Made by a program: the position numbers and the translations under genes. From contig JARZZO010000009.1 in NCBI GenBank assembly GCA_030544215.1, positions 50,587,129-50,651,128 of the forward strand: 64,000 nucleotides of DNA, given 5' to 3'. Under the pieces are notes generated by a model. The model did no database searches. It was not told the DNA's origin and saw nothing but the letters and a program-made list of their open reading frames with translations. The stretch comes from Zantedeschia hybrid cultivar. Lineage: Eukaryota > Streptophyta > Magnoliopsida > Alismatales > Araceae. This document shows, in pieces, positions 23,799-34,510 of the stretch (its first letter is position 1; every line of letters starts with the position of its first letter).

Positions 23799-24554
23799 TT
23801 CATTTGATTGATTTGCTGTGAAAATATTTGGGGGAGGATCTGCCTGTTGATTTTCTATAAGTTAAGTGAGCTCATCTTCCCTTTGACCTGTGTTAACATG
23901 AGGTTCAGGGGTGATAGGTGGATTTTCTTGTTCTTCTGGTATATTCTGAACCATATTGGAACTTGGGATATCATTTTCCTTGACTTTTGAGACTTGGATG
24001 TCTTCTTCTTCAAGATGTTTCCAGCATTGACATGCCGGAATAGGAGATTGATCAGCTTCTGGCTGGCTTTCTTGAATAGACTGACCCGTGGGCTGCTCTT
24101 CATCATAGTCATCATATATTGCTTGTGTAATTTCTGATATTTCTGGAAAAATAGATGTCATATTTACTGATAATTCAGGAGTTTCTTCTTCCGGCAATGT
24201 ATATCCCAGGCCTGGATATTGTGTATGTTTCATCAATGCTTTGGACATGTTAGGAGGGTACCATAGTTGTTGGAACCTGCTCCATTCCTTTTTAGTCTGA
24301 TATAATGAGATTGACTAAGCCTTAGCTAATTCCTTAGTATGCTTTGTCATGTCTGGGAGACCCATGATGTCAACCCATAATTCTTCTTCTATATCGGGAA
24401 TATAGCAATCTTTGTCTTCAGTAGCCGACTGCTCATCAGCTCTATAAAAGACTGTTTTATGTCCATCTTCGTGAAGAACCACAAATTTTTTCAAAGGCTC
24501 TACGAGCTGACATTCATACTCTTCAATAGGATGTATTAGTCCGATTGGGACCAT
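23799..24554 (-). pseudogene. Element 1 pro-RT linker region
   Basis: Two open stretches (24554-24315 and 24248-23862) encode acidic, low-complexity sequence without a known domain. Such linkers between protease and RT are normal in Tat-type polyproteins. Stops separate the pieces. Confidence 0.6.
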
Positions 24555-24607
24555 GACTTCTATAGAGAGTACATCTTGCTGCTTGGTTGTCTTTGCTAAA
24601 GGACTTT

Positions 24608-25222
24608 TCAGAATTGTAGCTTCTTTGTCTTCGAGACTGAGAGAGCCGATATCTGGTGGAGGTGGAAACCATTCCTTGCTCCGACTGGTATCAGGCTTTT
24701 CTGCTTCTTTATCTTCTTTTTCCTACAGGGGTGGAGGTATATAAGGTTGGCATCCATAAGATGACATTCATGAACCTCAAAAGGCTCGAGATCAGCGAAG
24801 ACCCGCTGTATTTGTCCTTTCCAGGGAAATTTGTTGCATTGATGCAATGAGGAGGGCACCACAAAATATTGATGTATCCATGGCCGCCCAAGCAAAGTTT
24901 TGTATGTAGTATCAGAATTTATGATATGGAAGAGGACTGTGAAGTGAAAGTCACCGACGACCATTTCAAATTCAGCTCCCCCAATTGGTGTTTCTGACTT
25001 ATGGTTGAATGCAGCTATTTTGAAATCTTGCACTCTTCTTAGGTGCATATGAAAATGAAATTTCTGGAAAGTTCTGAGAGGCATGATGCTAACAGCAGAG
25101 CCTTGATCAACCAGAATTCTATTGACAGATTGTCCATTTATCTTTCCTCTCATGTAGAGGGGCCCGTTGTGGTCATTTGTAGGCAGTAACATATCATCTT
25201 TAGTGAAGGTGATGGAAGCCAT
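24608..25222 (-). pseudogene. Element 1 retropepsin-like protease (pseudogene)
   Basis: The stretch contains LVDQGSAVSIMP (catalytic Asp retained; Gln in place of the usual Thr/Ser/Gly next to it) near 25115, and LLGRPWIH near 24885, the two hallmarks of Ty3/gypsy aspartic proteases that cut the polyprotein. It is followed by a basic tail. Stops at its upstream side separate it from the gag end. Confidence 0.82.
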
Positions 25223-25273
25223 GAATGACTCATAGGGTATTTCTTGAATTTATGCTGCATGAGCTTCATAAAT

Positions 25274-25889
25274 TTAAGGAGTTTTTAAAGCTGCAATGAG
25301 AGCCTTTCGCAATTCCTCACTGAGTGACAAGACTTCCAACACAGTAAATTTAGATGGCAACCTTTTTAGTAAGCCGATGACTTTCTTTTCTACTTTTTCA
25401 TTATCATGAACTTCTAGAGAAGCAACCTGTGGATCTTGTTCTTCAGACGACTGTTGTTGGACTTGTTTACTTTTCTTTGCAGACTTTTGAACTGTCATGA
25501 ATTCATATAAAGAGGGTAACACCCCATTTTCTTTATCAGAATTTTTTGGATATAGCCCGAGTGGAGGCGGGATTTGAACATTTCTTTTTGACAAAGGCAT
25601 GGATTCCATTCCTCTGAATTCTGGTTCTGGGATAACATATGGTATTTCCCCTTGAAGCTGAATAATTTTTTGAGTGGTAGCTAATGGAGGCTTCCGCCCC
25701 CACTTTTTGCCAGAGCGGGTGACATGTTGCTCATTTGGAGTTGATGTACAACTTTCCATCACTTCCATTTTTGGAGCAATAAAGATTTCTTCTTCCTCAT
25801 CACCTTCATTTTCATTTATTGTTGATATTGTGTTGCAAGACATGACAGTACAAGTGCCTTCCTACTCTTCTTTCCCATTTTCCTGATTA
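25274..25889 (-). pseudogene. Element 1 gag-pro spacer, right next to the element 2 insertion
   Basis: The open stretch 25843-25274 encodes an acidic then Gln/Lys-rich spacer that ends with SEELRKALIAALKTP, similar in place to the spacer before protease in other Tat elements. Its N-terminal side runs into the insertion point at 25894. The coding text resumes at 54777 on the other side of element 2. Confidence 0.65.
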
Positions 25890-25894
25890 TCATC
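25890..25894. repeat. Target-site duplication of element 2 (left copy)
   Basis: TCATC precedes TGTAACG, and the same TCATC is found at 54772-54776 after TTACA. Confidence 0.95.
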
Positions 25895-27663
25895 TGTAAC
25901 GACCCGCCACCCTATAATCGGGGATCCGATTACTAAATGGGTACCGAATCATTAATTTGGAACCAAACCAGGATCTAAGTAAGTCTGCGAAATAAACAAT
26001 AAACTAAGCTAAACGTTCACATCACATTGAATTGAAAGGAAAATGCAGGAATTAAAAGTTATTACAATGCGACTCGATACAGCAAATAATTACATATTCC
26101 AACAGAAAAGAAATAATTAAGCATACATGACAGAAATAAAGATAACAACTACGTCGGGGCATACCCCGGAACAACAACTGACGACGCGCGACACACAACA
26201 GCACACCCCTCGCTCAGTCTGCCTGGAGTCCTCACCTGAAAACCGCAGGGGTGAGTCTCAACGAAAAGACTCTGTAGGGATCCTTCGATCCTCACTGCCC
26301 ACTCACACACCCACAAGTGCAAAGTACAACTGAAAGTAAAGTAACAAGTACAGTAGTAATTACTACTCCTAAATCTCGATATGAATCACATGCATTCGAA
26401 ATACATAACATGCATATCTCTAAAACCAGTCTACCAGGTAAATCCACAACCAAAGTCTCGGTAGAACACGCCAACCACACAAACGAAGGTGGGGAAAACA
26501 CCGACCCGCTGAGACCAAACAGTAACCCCTCGGATAGCACTCTAGCTACTCCGGCCCAACTGGCTCAGGTGGTTACTCCCTCCCTCAGCACGAGTGACAC
26601 TCCAAAGGTACCACACCCACACCGGTACTAGCTAACCCCGGGGTTCACCAGGTGACCCTCTCTCACTAGGCGTCACCCCGCCCACGCCCCCACCGGCGCT
26701 GTGCTCCACCCACACCAGCACAGGGTGATAAAGCGCTACAACTGTCACTCTAGGTCCACAGTAACACAAAACCCGGCACAGTGCGATCCGGTCATGAGAG
26801 AAGTCCACGGTCGCACGGCACACAACGTAGTGCTATAAGAAATCCGTCATCATCGAGTATAATTTAAAGCATGCCTTTAACCAACTAATTAAATGTCTAA
26901 CAGTGTATGCACATTTTAATAGCATGAATTAGTGTGATTTTGTCTTGAATCGCGTCGACTAAGGCTGACGCCATTCAAGTCTCTTAAACTGGTTTACAGA
27001 AACTCAGCCGCAGAACTTGGCATAAAACGCGTTGCCACAGGTAGCCGCCTTTTAAAAGGCGTCGCTGCCCCTCGTCGCCTTTTAGCGACCGAAAACAGGG
27101 ACATGGCATGGGGTAATTTTTCTAAAACGCGTCGTCGACGCAAGTCGCCTATTGAAAAGGCGTCGCTGTCCTTGGACACTTATCAGTCCGGGGACAGGGT
27201 CTGTTATCGGGTTAAATCGCGTCGTGGGTGGGCGCCGTCTTTTAAAAGGCGTTGCTCAACCTCGACGCCATTCAACCTCCACAGACAGGTTCTCCCCTTG
27301 CTTCCCCCAATCCTCGAGGTGGGATTTCTCCCCCAAAACGTATGGAAATGGGCTCAAAACATAAAGGGGGAGGAAGAGAACCTAACTACCTATTAGAGCA
27401 CCCAATTTCTCATACATGCACTTAGCGTTTTCACCCTAAAAAGCACCCCGAACATGCTTCGAACGTGGGGAAAACATAGTTTCGAATGAAGATGCACTGG
27501 GAATCGTCACCCTACCGGTTACTTGAACTCCTCCAAGCTCCAAGCCGTCCACCCGTCTCGCCACACGCCGCTGCCGGTACCGCCGAGGTCGTCGTTACTC
27601 CACCGGGACGTCGGCTGCCGTCCGGAGAGAAAACGCCGCGGAGGAGGTGGTGGTGGTAGTGGT
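25895..27663 (-). repeat. 3' LTR of element 2, first part
   Basis: It matches 52470 to about 54239 of the right LTR. It is cut at 27663 by element 3 and continues at 47175. It carries the same 30-bp dyads as the right LTR, from about 26942 to 27270. Confidence 0.93.
27659..27663. repeat. Target-site duplication of element 3 (left copy)
   Basis: GTGGT precedes TGTAGACAC. The same five bases (47170-47174) follow CACCTACA at the other end. Confidence 0.95.
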
Positions 27664-27853
27664 TGTAGACACGCTAATTTTGACGTCATTTCGAGTAAAT
27701 TTCATATCATATAATAATGCCTCGAAATGGTCTGATAATTAATCATTAATTAATTTTTATTAATATTTTTAAGTGTCGGGTTTAACAGATGTGTTTAAGT
27801 TAATCAATTGAATTGATTTTAGCTCAAATTTGAGTTAAAATATGAAGAATTCT

Positions 27854-28121
27854 AAAAGACGTCGACCCTAGTAGACGCGATTTAGACTTTATTCTTATTA
27901 ATTAATTAATTAACTAAAAGGCGTCTGTGAAGGTCGACGCGTTTTAGGTTTCCTAAGTGATTTTAACTTCTCTTCCGGATGTTTATCCTTATCTTAATTA
28001 GTCTAAAAGACGTCTACATATATGGACGCGTTTTACCTAATAAAGATAAAGATAAGTTTTCCCGGATATTTATCCTTATTTTAATTAATCTGAAAGGCGT
28101 CAGCTAAGGTGGACGCGTTTT
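27854..28121. repeat. Four 30-bp dyads in the U3 of element 3
   Basis: Sites 27854-27883, 27916-27945, 28005-28034 and 28092-28121 each have a left arm of the AAARGCGTC type, exactly ten variable bases, and a right arm of the GACGCGTTT type. The distances between starts are 62, 89 and 87 bp. The same set is repeated in the right LTR. Confidence 0.92.
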
Positions 28122-28222
28122 AGATAATTACAGATAAAGATGAATTAATCAGTATTTATCTGTCGGTTAAGATAGATAAATTCGGAGTTTTTCAAATGTT
28201 AATCTCGAACGCAAGAAATGCC

Positions 28223-28230
28223 TATAAATA
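28223..28230 (+). promoter_or_regulatory. TATA box of the element 3 LTR promoter
   Basis: TATAAATA in the context CCTATAAATACCC, in U3 downstream of the dyads, is a good plant core promoter. Transcription would start about 30 bp downstream and run into gag. Confidence 0.75.
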
Positions 28231-28948
28231 CCCTGCATGTTGAAGAGTAAAAAAAAAAAGAGAAGAGAATTGAGTTGAGTTGAGCCATAGCGAGTTGAAG
28301 ATTGAAGCAACGTCAGAACGCTGGAGCGCTGCCATTTCCAGAAGTCGGCGTCCCTTTCAAGATCTTCATCCTTTCAAAGCTTCAACCGATTGGGCATAAG
28401 TTTTTCATTACTGCATTTGCATTTTTCATCTTCATTAGTTTCATTCTTCATATTCACTTCATGCAAACACACACCACAGCATAATCTTTCAAAACCTACT
28501 TGATTTAAGGTGTTTCAAAGCCATTAAACAAGTGAGTTTGCTATTTTAAATATGCTTATAATCATGATTAGTTCAGATACTGCTTCTACTTAAATTCTCA
28601 TCATAATTCTTCGTTTTCTGTTTCTGTCTCTACTGCACTCAACAACAACAAGAGATCAAAAGGGGAAATCAAGCACAACTTCTGGACGATCCTCAACCTC
28701 AAATTCCACAGCAAGAACAAAAGAACAAAGAAAGGGCTCTCTTTCTTCAACCGGCTGAGGAAGGGGAACCAAGGACTCAATCTTCCGCGTTTGAAAGGTA
28801 GGCGATCATATCTCTTTTGAAACTTTTTAGTTAAAAGTTTCTGGCGATTACTGCACTTTAGTTGCTGTTTTTAATAGGTTAGTTTACACTAAACAACATA
28901 GATATTTCATGTTAATCACACGGTCATTCTAAGCACCTACAGCTTTTT

Positions 28949-28966
28949 TGGCGATCACGGTGGGAC
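28949..28966 (+). other. Primer-binding site of element 3
   Basis: TGGCGATCACGGTGGGAC lies seven bases after the LTR end. It begins with TGG, as needed to pair with a tRNA CCA end, and resembles the site of element 1 (TGGCACGCCCGATGGGAC). I cannot name the tRNA with certainty. Confidence 0.7.
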
Positions 28967-29974
28967 TTGGTCTCGCCATCTTTTAGTTTCTTTTTGTTCT
29001 TGCTATCATCATATCGGGCACCCACGGTGCACCATTTGTGTCACTGGACACGTCCTCACTAATTGGTGAGTGTTTAGTTTAATTAATTTCCCTCGTGCAC
29101 CACGTGCACACCCCAGTGGCAAGATCTTGCCCTCCCCTTGATTAATTCAAAAAGCTGTTTTTGTGATAAAAATGATGTGTGATTGATTGTTTTTCTAGTT
29201 GTTTAGTTAGTAAACCATCCTGTTTAAAATCTGGAACTAAAAATTTTGCATGAGTCGATTGTTTACTGCTTTTTTATCTCGTTTGAGGAGGATTCAACCC
29301 AGAAAATCCTCCTGGAAAACTGTTTCTGCGAACTGAAAAGCGTCCAGGATCGCTGACGCGTTTCAAAACCGCGTCAACACCCCTAGACGCCTTTCAGGCT
29401 TCACAGTTTCTCTGCTGTCTGCATCTGCTTCTGCAAAAAATTAAGTTCTGTCTTGAATAGCGTCGACTACCATCGACGCGATTCAGACAGTTTCTTAATT
29501 TTTTTCAGTTTCCAGATTTTTGTGTTTTGAGTGCTAGCTACCCATTACTTACTAAGCATTAGAGGCCATCCAGGCCGCAGGACATACGCATTGAGGCTAA
29601 TACCCTCCTCTTCTTAGGAACACATTACTCGACGTCAGCAACTCTCTCTGATTGGGTTGGTCCCTTGATCAGACTAGAGAAGTTGACGTTGAGACCTCCA
29701 TAAGTCCCCAAAATCAAGGTATTCCTCCTTGATCATCGGGCTGGTTGTACCAATTGAAGTCCTGGTTAGACTCTGAAAGCGTTGTGAGAGAAAGCCTTAG
29801 AGAATAACGGTGGAAATTGAACTGAAACTAGGATCCTTTCCCTGAGCGAAATTGTGGTTTAATCCAATTCAAATAACTCAACAAGGAATCCTAAAATCAC
29901 GTTAAGCATCCACTTGTTTGATTAATCTCTGTACAACTTGTTTGATTAAATCTTTGAAAAGGGAATCTAACATC
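28967..29974 (+). other. Leader of element 3 between primer site and gag
   Basis: No conserved frame is seen. The leader contains three more 30-bp dyads (29335-29364, 29366-29395, 29455-29484), all with ten-base spacers, two of them placed back to back. An alternative in-frame start at 29918 exists, but the Met at 29975 opens the more typical N-terminus MLLRSGRD. Confidence 0.6.
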
Positions 29975-32900
29975 ATGTTGCTACGATCAGGTAGGGACTT
30001 GAGTGTGGCTCCAGACGCCATGGTTAATTACGAGGGAGATGCTAATGCCCCTCGGGATTCTGAATACAACTATGAGAGTGGGAGAGATGCTGATGCCTCC
30101 CGTAGTTCTATCCCCATTCCATATCGTCTAGATGGGAATGTTCGGACACCTCTTTTGCATCCACGTGATCAATATCCTGATCCTCCTCCGCATGAATATG
30201 CGATCCCTAATCCTGATCTTGAGGGGGACATGAATCAGAATGATCCCTCATCCTCTGATCCTACGGATCTCATCAATGCTCTGGGAGTTCTTGCCTCCCG
30301 ACTGGACCCTCAGCAGTTTGAGGCGATCCAATCTATTTTGAAGGGGAAGGCACCCATGCAGCCTGCCGAGCCGAACCCTGTGGCTCCCCCTGCTGCTCCT
30401 CAGCAACCTTCTTTTCCTCCTCCTTATATCCATCAGGCCGTGGAGGGCCTTCATATTACTTCTCGGCCAGCTGGGCCGCAGCTTTCATCATCTAGGCAAC
30501 CGGCTAGACCGCAAACGCCTGCTTATCAAAATGCCCTCGGGCATGGCGGAAGCTCTGCCGGACCTCCCCTCTATTGTCCACCCTGCCCAACGTACTCTAG
30601 GCAGCAGGCCTACCAAGTACCTCCTCCTCCTCCTCCTCCCCAGGCAGATCTGACCACACAAACGCTGCTGGCCAAAATGGAGCGTATGGATGAGCAATTT
30701 AATAACTTCCAGAAAATGATGGGGGTCAAAGCTGTGCCAGAGATCAGTTTACCGAGCCTGCCAGTATTCCATCTGCCACCCTCTGAAATGCCAGTGTACC
30801 GAAAGTACAACGGTACTGGTAACCCCTTCACACATCTGAAGGAGTTCATGTATGAATCCTCTTTCTGGCAGAACGATAAGAGGTCGTTGGCCTTCTTGTT
30901 CAGGAGATCTCTAGAGGGACCAGCCCTCGAGTGGTTCTTTTCCCTGGAACCCTCAGAAGTAGAGGATTACGGTATCGTTTCACGCAAATTTATTCAACGA
31001 TACCAGGACAGAGTTGCACCCTCCTTGTCTATCACGGACCTTATTGCAGAAAAGATGAAACCTGATGAGGAGTTTGTCAGTTTTGCTGACAGGTGGCGGG
31101 GTCTGGCTGAAAAGGTGAAGGATCACTTGTCCGAGTCCGAACAAGTGAAGATGTTAATTTCTAATGCCACGCCCCAGTTCAAGCTCGTCCTCTCCTTGAA
31201 CAATTTGACTAACATGGCAGAGCTCTATGAAAGAGCACGGTACTGCCAGAATGCTTTCAAGGACGCTACATTCTATTGTGTCTTTGATCCTCATAGACCT
31301 AGCAGGCCTCCGCCTCGGAAGCCTGCAGTGCCAAACTCTTCCAGTACAGGTCCGACAACTGAGGGCACGCTCTCTCATGAGCAAGTGAGTACCATGAACA
31401 ATAACTCACCCCAGTTCGTGAGGAGTCAGCAGCAGTACCAGAGGCCACAGCAGCAAGGGTACAGACAGCAGCAGAACCCCCAGTACCAACAACAGTATCA
31501 GCGGCCCCAGCAGCCGAATCAGAATCAGAACCAGCAACAGCTACAGCAACAGCCACAACGGCAACAGCAGTACCAGCAACCCCAGCAGCAGCAGTATCAG
31601 CAGCAGCAACAGCCACAGTACCAGCCGCGCGCACCGCCGGCGTACCACAATGTCCCTCCTCCTGGTGACTACAACCAGCAAAGGAGACCTCCAGGCCCGA
31701 AGAGGGCAGAATACCCGGCTCTCCCAGAATCCTTGGCCGATATCTTCAGTGCTTTAATGGCAGCCAATGCCTTAGTTTTGCCAAGGGAAAAGGCCGTCTG
31801 GCCTCAAAATGCCGATACGTCCAGGTATTGCTACTTCCATAGGCAACCTGGGCATACCATTGACACCTGCTTCCAATTCAGAGATTATATTCATGATCTC
31901 AACGAGCAGGGCGGCATAGACTGGGAGGAAATGAAGAAATACATAACAGCCCTGAAGGCGAGGAGACCGCAACAGCAGCAGCAGCAGCAGCAAGCAAGAC
32001 CACCGGCACAAGCAGCAGCACCACCCAACATGGGCATAGTGCAGAATCCACTCCCGGAGCACCAGAACCAGAACCAGGTTGCTCCCATTCTAACGAACAG
32101 CCAGTCTGAGGCTGGTCGTGGGCAACAATGGAGGATAGAGGACTCTTCCTCTCTCTATTCAACGGGTCACGTTCAAAGTACCGCAGAGCGACTACCGAGC
32201 CGCACCATCCACATACCCAGACCACAACCCGTCACCATCACCCCTCTACCCACACCCACATATCACTCGCCCTCACCCAATAACCCACTACCACTACCCA
32301 CCTTCCTTAGACCCATTGCGCCCCGCACTCCTACGCCTCCATCATATACCCCTCCGCAAACCAATAACGCGCCCCTTTTACCATCTAGGCCACTATTACG
32401 CGTACCATTTCCTACTTCACCCATTATCACTACCACCTACCCAGATATGCCCCAACCATCCAGACCGCTATTACGCGTACCATTCCCCACTTCGCCAACC
32501 ACTTACCCATCTACCATTCAACCCTCTAGGCCTTTAATCCGCACCGCGCCATCACCACCTAACCCAACGCCACCACCTACGCATCAACCCTCCGCATCAC
32601 TTACGCCACCCGACTCTGCGGTACTCAAGGTGTCACCCGGATCCTCCACGGTCGAGGAACATGCGCTCCGGAGTGGAAGGATTTTCAACAAGGTCTTTCC
32701 TCAGTCCACAGTCAGAGACGGCCCATCACAGCCGACTGAGGAAGCCCATAATGAAGAGAGTGCACCAGGCACTCAATACGACTTGTTGAAACATCTGGAC
32801 AGAACACCGGCACGGATCACTGTACTTGAATTGATTAAAAGGTCCAAGATTCACCAAGAAGCCTTAATGGAATACCTACAGAAGGTGATGGTCAACGAAG

Positions 32901-34507
32901 ACGTGCCGGTAGAGAAAATTGCAGCACTACTAGTTCCTCAGGGGGATCAGCCCTCAATTACATTTCACACATCGGAACTAGCACCGCCAGCCGCCAGAAG
33001 CATGGCTCTGAGCATCACGGTCAATATCTGCAAAAAGGCCGTGGATGCATGCTTGGTTGATACAGGGGCTTCAATTAACGTTTTACCTCCGAAGACCCTG
33101 GAGCTATGCGGTGTGCCCAAGGAGAAATGGCTGCCTAGCCCCATCTCAGTTACGGCATATGACAATTCTACCCGTTCCCCTCTGGGAATGGTTTATTTAA
33201 AGGTGGAGCTAGGTCCAGTAAGTCATGCAGAGGTCGAATTTCATATTCTAGAAATCGACCCTTCCATAAATGCCATTCTGGGACGTCCTTATATCAAAAC
33301 TCTTGAGGCGATTCCTTCTACGAATCACCAATGCCTCAAATTCCCTTACAAAGGACGAATTATTAAAGTGACGAGCATGCCGATCTTTGCTGCTGCTCAT
33401 ACCTTAAATATTAAATCTGCTGTTTTACCTGGCCGACAACCTTTTCTGTCGGTATTACAAGTCTACCGTCCAGTGGCTGATCCTTTGAAAGCCGCTACCA
33501 TTTCTCCATATCCATTAGATGCTATCAAAAGGGGGAAGTGCATGAGTACCCCAGGATGGAGAATCATGATGAAGAACGGCTACGAGCCTGGGAAAGGTCT
33601 GGGCACACAGTTGCAAGGCAGGACCACTCCTGTTAAAGATCATCGGGCAGTACCTGGAAGCGGTCTGGGCTATAGGCCGAGCAAACTGAAGCAAGACAGG
33701 GTTCAGCAAGAAGATGGTCAAGAAATCTTGGAAACAATGTCTACACCACTGAAAGAAGGCCGAGATCCCTTAACATGGACTCTATATACACATTTTGTGA
33801 AAGGGCCCATATTTAGTCACGACAACACGGTGGTCATTACTTCCTGTTTTGACTTCCATGACATATATGGGAGGGATTTGGCCAGACATTGTTCCGAATT
33901 ACTTACGTACCAGTCCTTGGAGGCTCTGCGGCCTATGAAAAGGAGGAAATTCCATGACCCCGAATGCGAATGGTACAGGTGGTTCGACCTGAGGGACCTA
34001 TACATAGCACTGAACAGACTATTTCTGGATCCTGCAGAACCCAAGTGGCCACCGCAGATTGACGAGCTAATTGAGAGCCCCGGCGCAATCTTTGATAAGC
34101 GGATACTGCTATCTGAACAAACTGATGAAGGGGAGCCAGATGACCCCTATGAAGCTGGTTATACAACAGATCTGCTCTGGAGGGGGACATATCCTTCACA
34201 TGTCTTCATGCTCCATACTCTTTTTCGTACACTACTCTTGACCCCGACTTGGTCGCGGGTCATAATTGAAGATATTCCACGGGCCCCGCCCATTATGATT
34301 ACTCTGTCCCCTCGGGACTTTATTCCACAACCTCCTCTCGACCTAGAGAGGATGTATGATTTGATCTGGGACATACTGCTATATGATCCCCCTAATCCTC
34401 TGGCCTTGGTGCCGCTTCCTCCGTCCGATTCCCCTTCCATTTGTATTCACTCCTGCTTCATGTATAATTCCTCCGATATCCAAAAAAAAACGCCAATTTT
34501 ACAATAA
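29975..34507 (+). CDS. Element 3 gag-protease polyprotein with G-patch
   Basis: About 1,510 residues. In order: an acidic N-terminus; a Pro-rich stretch; the gag domain (YNGTGNPFTHLKEF to YERARYCQNAF, about residues 270-430) that builds the virus-like particle; a Gln/Asn/Tyr-rich prion-like tract (about 482-555); a CxxH-x4-H-x4-C knuckle (CYFHRQPGHTIDTC, about 617-630); a long Pro/Thr-rich linker (about 740-890); an aspartic protease with VDTGAS (Asp about 1029) and LGRPYI; and a G-patch-like motif (GWRIMMKNGYEPGKGLG, about 1193-1215). The frame is open throughout. It ends 40 nt inside the pol frame, directly after a run of nine A. A start at 29918 would add 19 residues. Confidence 0.9.
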   Translation: MLLRSGRDLSVAPDAMVNYEGDANAPRDSEYNYESGRDADASRSSIPIPYRLDGNVRTPLLHPRDQYPDPPPHEYAIPNPDLEGDMNQNDPSSSDPTDLINALGVLASRLDPQQFEAIQSILKGKAPMQPAEPNPVAPPAAPQQPSFPPPYIHQAVEGLHITSRPAGPQLSSSRQPARPQTPAYQNALGHGGSSAGPPLYCPPCPTYSRQQAYQVPPPPPPPQADLTTQTLLAKMERMDEQFNNFQKMMGVKAVPEISLPSLPVFHLPPSEMPVYRKYNGTGNPFTHLKEFMYESSFWQNDKRSLAFLFRRSLEGPALEWFFSLEPSEVEDYGIVSRKFIQRYQDRVAPSLSITDLIAEKMKPDEEFVSFADRWRGLAEKVKDHLSESEQVKMLISNATPQFKLVLSLNNLTNMAELYERARYCQNAFKDATFYCVFDPHRPSRPPPRKPAVPNSSSTGPTTEGTLSHEQVSTMNNNSPQFVRSQQQYQRPQQQGYRQQQNPQYQQQYQRPQQPNQNQNQQQLQQQPQRQQQYQQPQQQQYQQQQQPQYQPRAPPAYHNVPPPGDYNQQRRPPGPKRAEYPALPESLADIFSALMAANALVLPREKAVWPQNADTSRYCYFHRQPGHTIDTCFQFRDYIHDLNEQGGIDWEEMKKYITALKARRPQQQQQQQQARPPAQAAAPPNMGIVQNPLPEHQNQNQVAPILTNSQSEAGRGQQWRIEDSSSLYSTGHVQSTAERLPSRTIHIPRPQPVTITPLPTPTYHSPSPNNPLPLPTFLRPIAPRTPTPPSYTPPQTNNAPLLPSRPLLRVPFPTSPIITTTYPDMPQPSRPLLRVPFPTSPTTYPSTIQPSRPLIRTAPSPPNPTPPPTHQPSASLTPPDSAVLKVSPGSSTVEEHALRSGRIFNKVFPQSTVRDGPSQPTEEAHNEESAPGTQYDLLKHLDRTPARITVLELIKRSKIHQEALMEYLQKVMVNEDVPVEKIAALLVPQGDQPSITFHTSELAPPAARSMALSITVNICKKAVDACLVDTGASINVLPPKTLELCGVPKEKWLPSPISVTAYDNSTRSPLGMVYLKVELGPVSHAEVEFHILEIDPSINAILGRPYIKTLEAIPSTNHQCLKFPYKGRIIKVTSMPIFAAAHTLNIKSAVLPGRQPFLSVLQVYRPVADPLKAATISPYPLDAIKRGKCMSTPGWRIMMKNGYEPGKGLGTQLQGRTTPVKDHRAVPGSGLGYRPSKLKQDRVQQEDGQEILETMSTPLKEGRDPLTWTLYTHFVKGPIFSHDNTVVITSCFDFHDIYGRDLARHCSELLTYQSLEALRPMKRRKFHDPECEWYRWFDLRDLYIALNRLFLDPAEPKWPPQIDELIESPGAIFDKRILLSEQTDEGEPDDPYEAGYTTDLLWRGTYPSHVFMLHTLFRTLLLTPTWSRVIIEDIPRAPPIMITLSPRDFIPQPPLDLERMYDLIWDILLYDPPNPLALVPLPPSDSPSICIHSCFMYNSSDIQKKTPILQ

Positions 34508-34510
34508 ATT
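34465..34510 (+). promoter_or_regulatory. gag-pro / pol frame overlap with A9 run
   Basis: The pol frame opens after TAA at 34465-34467, and gag-pro stops at 34505-34507. Nine A at 34482-34490 offer the slippery phase A AAA AAA in the gag frame. A homopolymer deletion or a sequencing error would look the same. Confidence 0.5.

Larger units (their letters stand above)
27664..28941 (+). repeat. 5' LTR of element 3
   Basis: It begins TGTAGACACG and ends CACCTACA. Four 30-bp dyads at 27854, 27916, 28005 and 28092 lie 100-370 bp before the TATA box at 28223. It contains no coding capacity. Confidence 0.95.

Noticed and set aside
26317..26631. Frame of 104 codons repeated at 52892-53206
   Set aside because: Both copies are in the LTRs of element 2, and the duplicate follows from LTR identity. 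No known domain.
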